Shown here in pieces: positions 5,736 through 5,767 of a stretch of DNA of 5,767 bases (its first letter is position 1; each line of letters starts with the position of its first letter). Source of the stretch: an uncultured Lachnospiraceae bacterium (GTDB lineage Bacteria; Bacillota; Clostridia; Lachnospirales; Lachnospiraceae); the NCBI GenBank assembly GCA_945788595.1, contig CALZMS010000078.1:1-5767 (forward strand), written 5' to 3'. The position numbers and the translations under genes were made by a program. The notes under the pieces are model-generated. The model had not been told where the DNA came from, made no database searches, and was given only the letters and a program-made list of their open reading frames with translations.

Positions 5736-5767
5736 GCTGGCCGTTTCCTCCCGCTTTGCACATCAGA
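5732..5767 (-). CDS. Possible 3' end of an upstream gene
   Basis: One minus-strand frame is open from the window edge and reads SDVQSGRKRPA before a TGA at 5734-5732, which overlaps the DUF2284 ATG as ATGA. The same junction type occurs three times elsewhere in this window, so a coupled upstream gene is plausible. Eleven codons cannot prove coding, and no family can be named. Confidence 0.3.
   Translation of the reverse strand, partial: SDVQSGRKRPA

Overview
This looks like chromosomal core DNA from a spore-forming, Gram-positive Clostridia-type bacterium, probably Lachnospiraceae-like; the family-level guess is an inference from gene content and protein style. The support is a yqfC-yqfD-phoH-ybeY cluster (yqfC and yqfD are restricted to endospore formers), a lipoprotein with a DUF3048 (YerB-type) domain, a LiaF-like membrane protein, and strong AGGAGG-type ribosome binding sites. 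Every gene I can support lies on the minus strand, so transcription runs from high to low coordinates. I see no mobile element, tRNA, rRNA or CRISPR array.

In the direction of transcription: (1) 5767-5190 holds a possible last few codons of an unknown gene and then a cysteine-rich DUF2284 metal-binding protein. (2) A good match to a sigma-E promoter (5176-5204) overlaps the end of the DUF2284 gene and faces yqfC. (3) 5145-1029 is a tightly packed five-gene run, yqfC, yqfD, phoH, ybeY and a DUF3048 lipoprotein. Gaps are 2 and 7 nt, followed by two 4-bp ATGA stop/start overlaps, and the run ends at a clear rho-independent terminator (974-1014). (4) After a 190-nt intergenic region with a likely vegetative promoter (863-892) comes a two-gene unit: a LiaF-like gene broken by a one-base frameshift, and the 5' end of a DUF4097-like membrane protein that runs off the window.

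The five-gene run joins sporulation functions (YqfC/YqfD) with RNA and ribosome housekeeping (PhoH ATPase, YbeY endoribonuclease). It resembles the Bacillus subtilis yqfC-yqfD-phoH-yqfF(pgpH)-ybeY-dgkA-cdd-era order, but pgpH is missing between phoH and ybeY, and a cell-surface lipoprotein gene follows ybeY in place of dgkA/cdd/era. The LiaF/DUF4097 pair looks like a small envelope-stress module; no two-component genes are visible in the window.

I did not find a new multi-gene defence or metabolic system. The observations most worth a second look are the frameshift in the LiaF-like gene, which sits at a UUU-UGA-C context like the known prfB +1 recoding site, the candidate sigma-E promoter, and the rearranged end of the phoH-ybeY operon.
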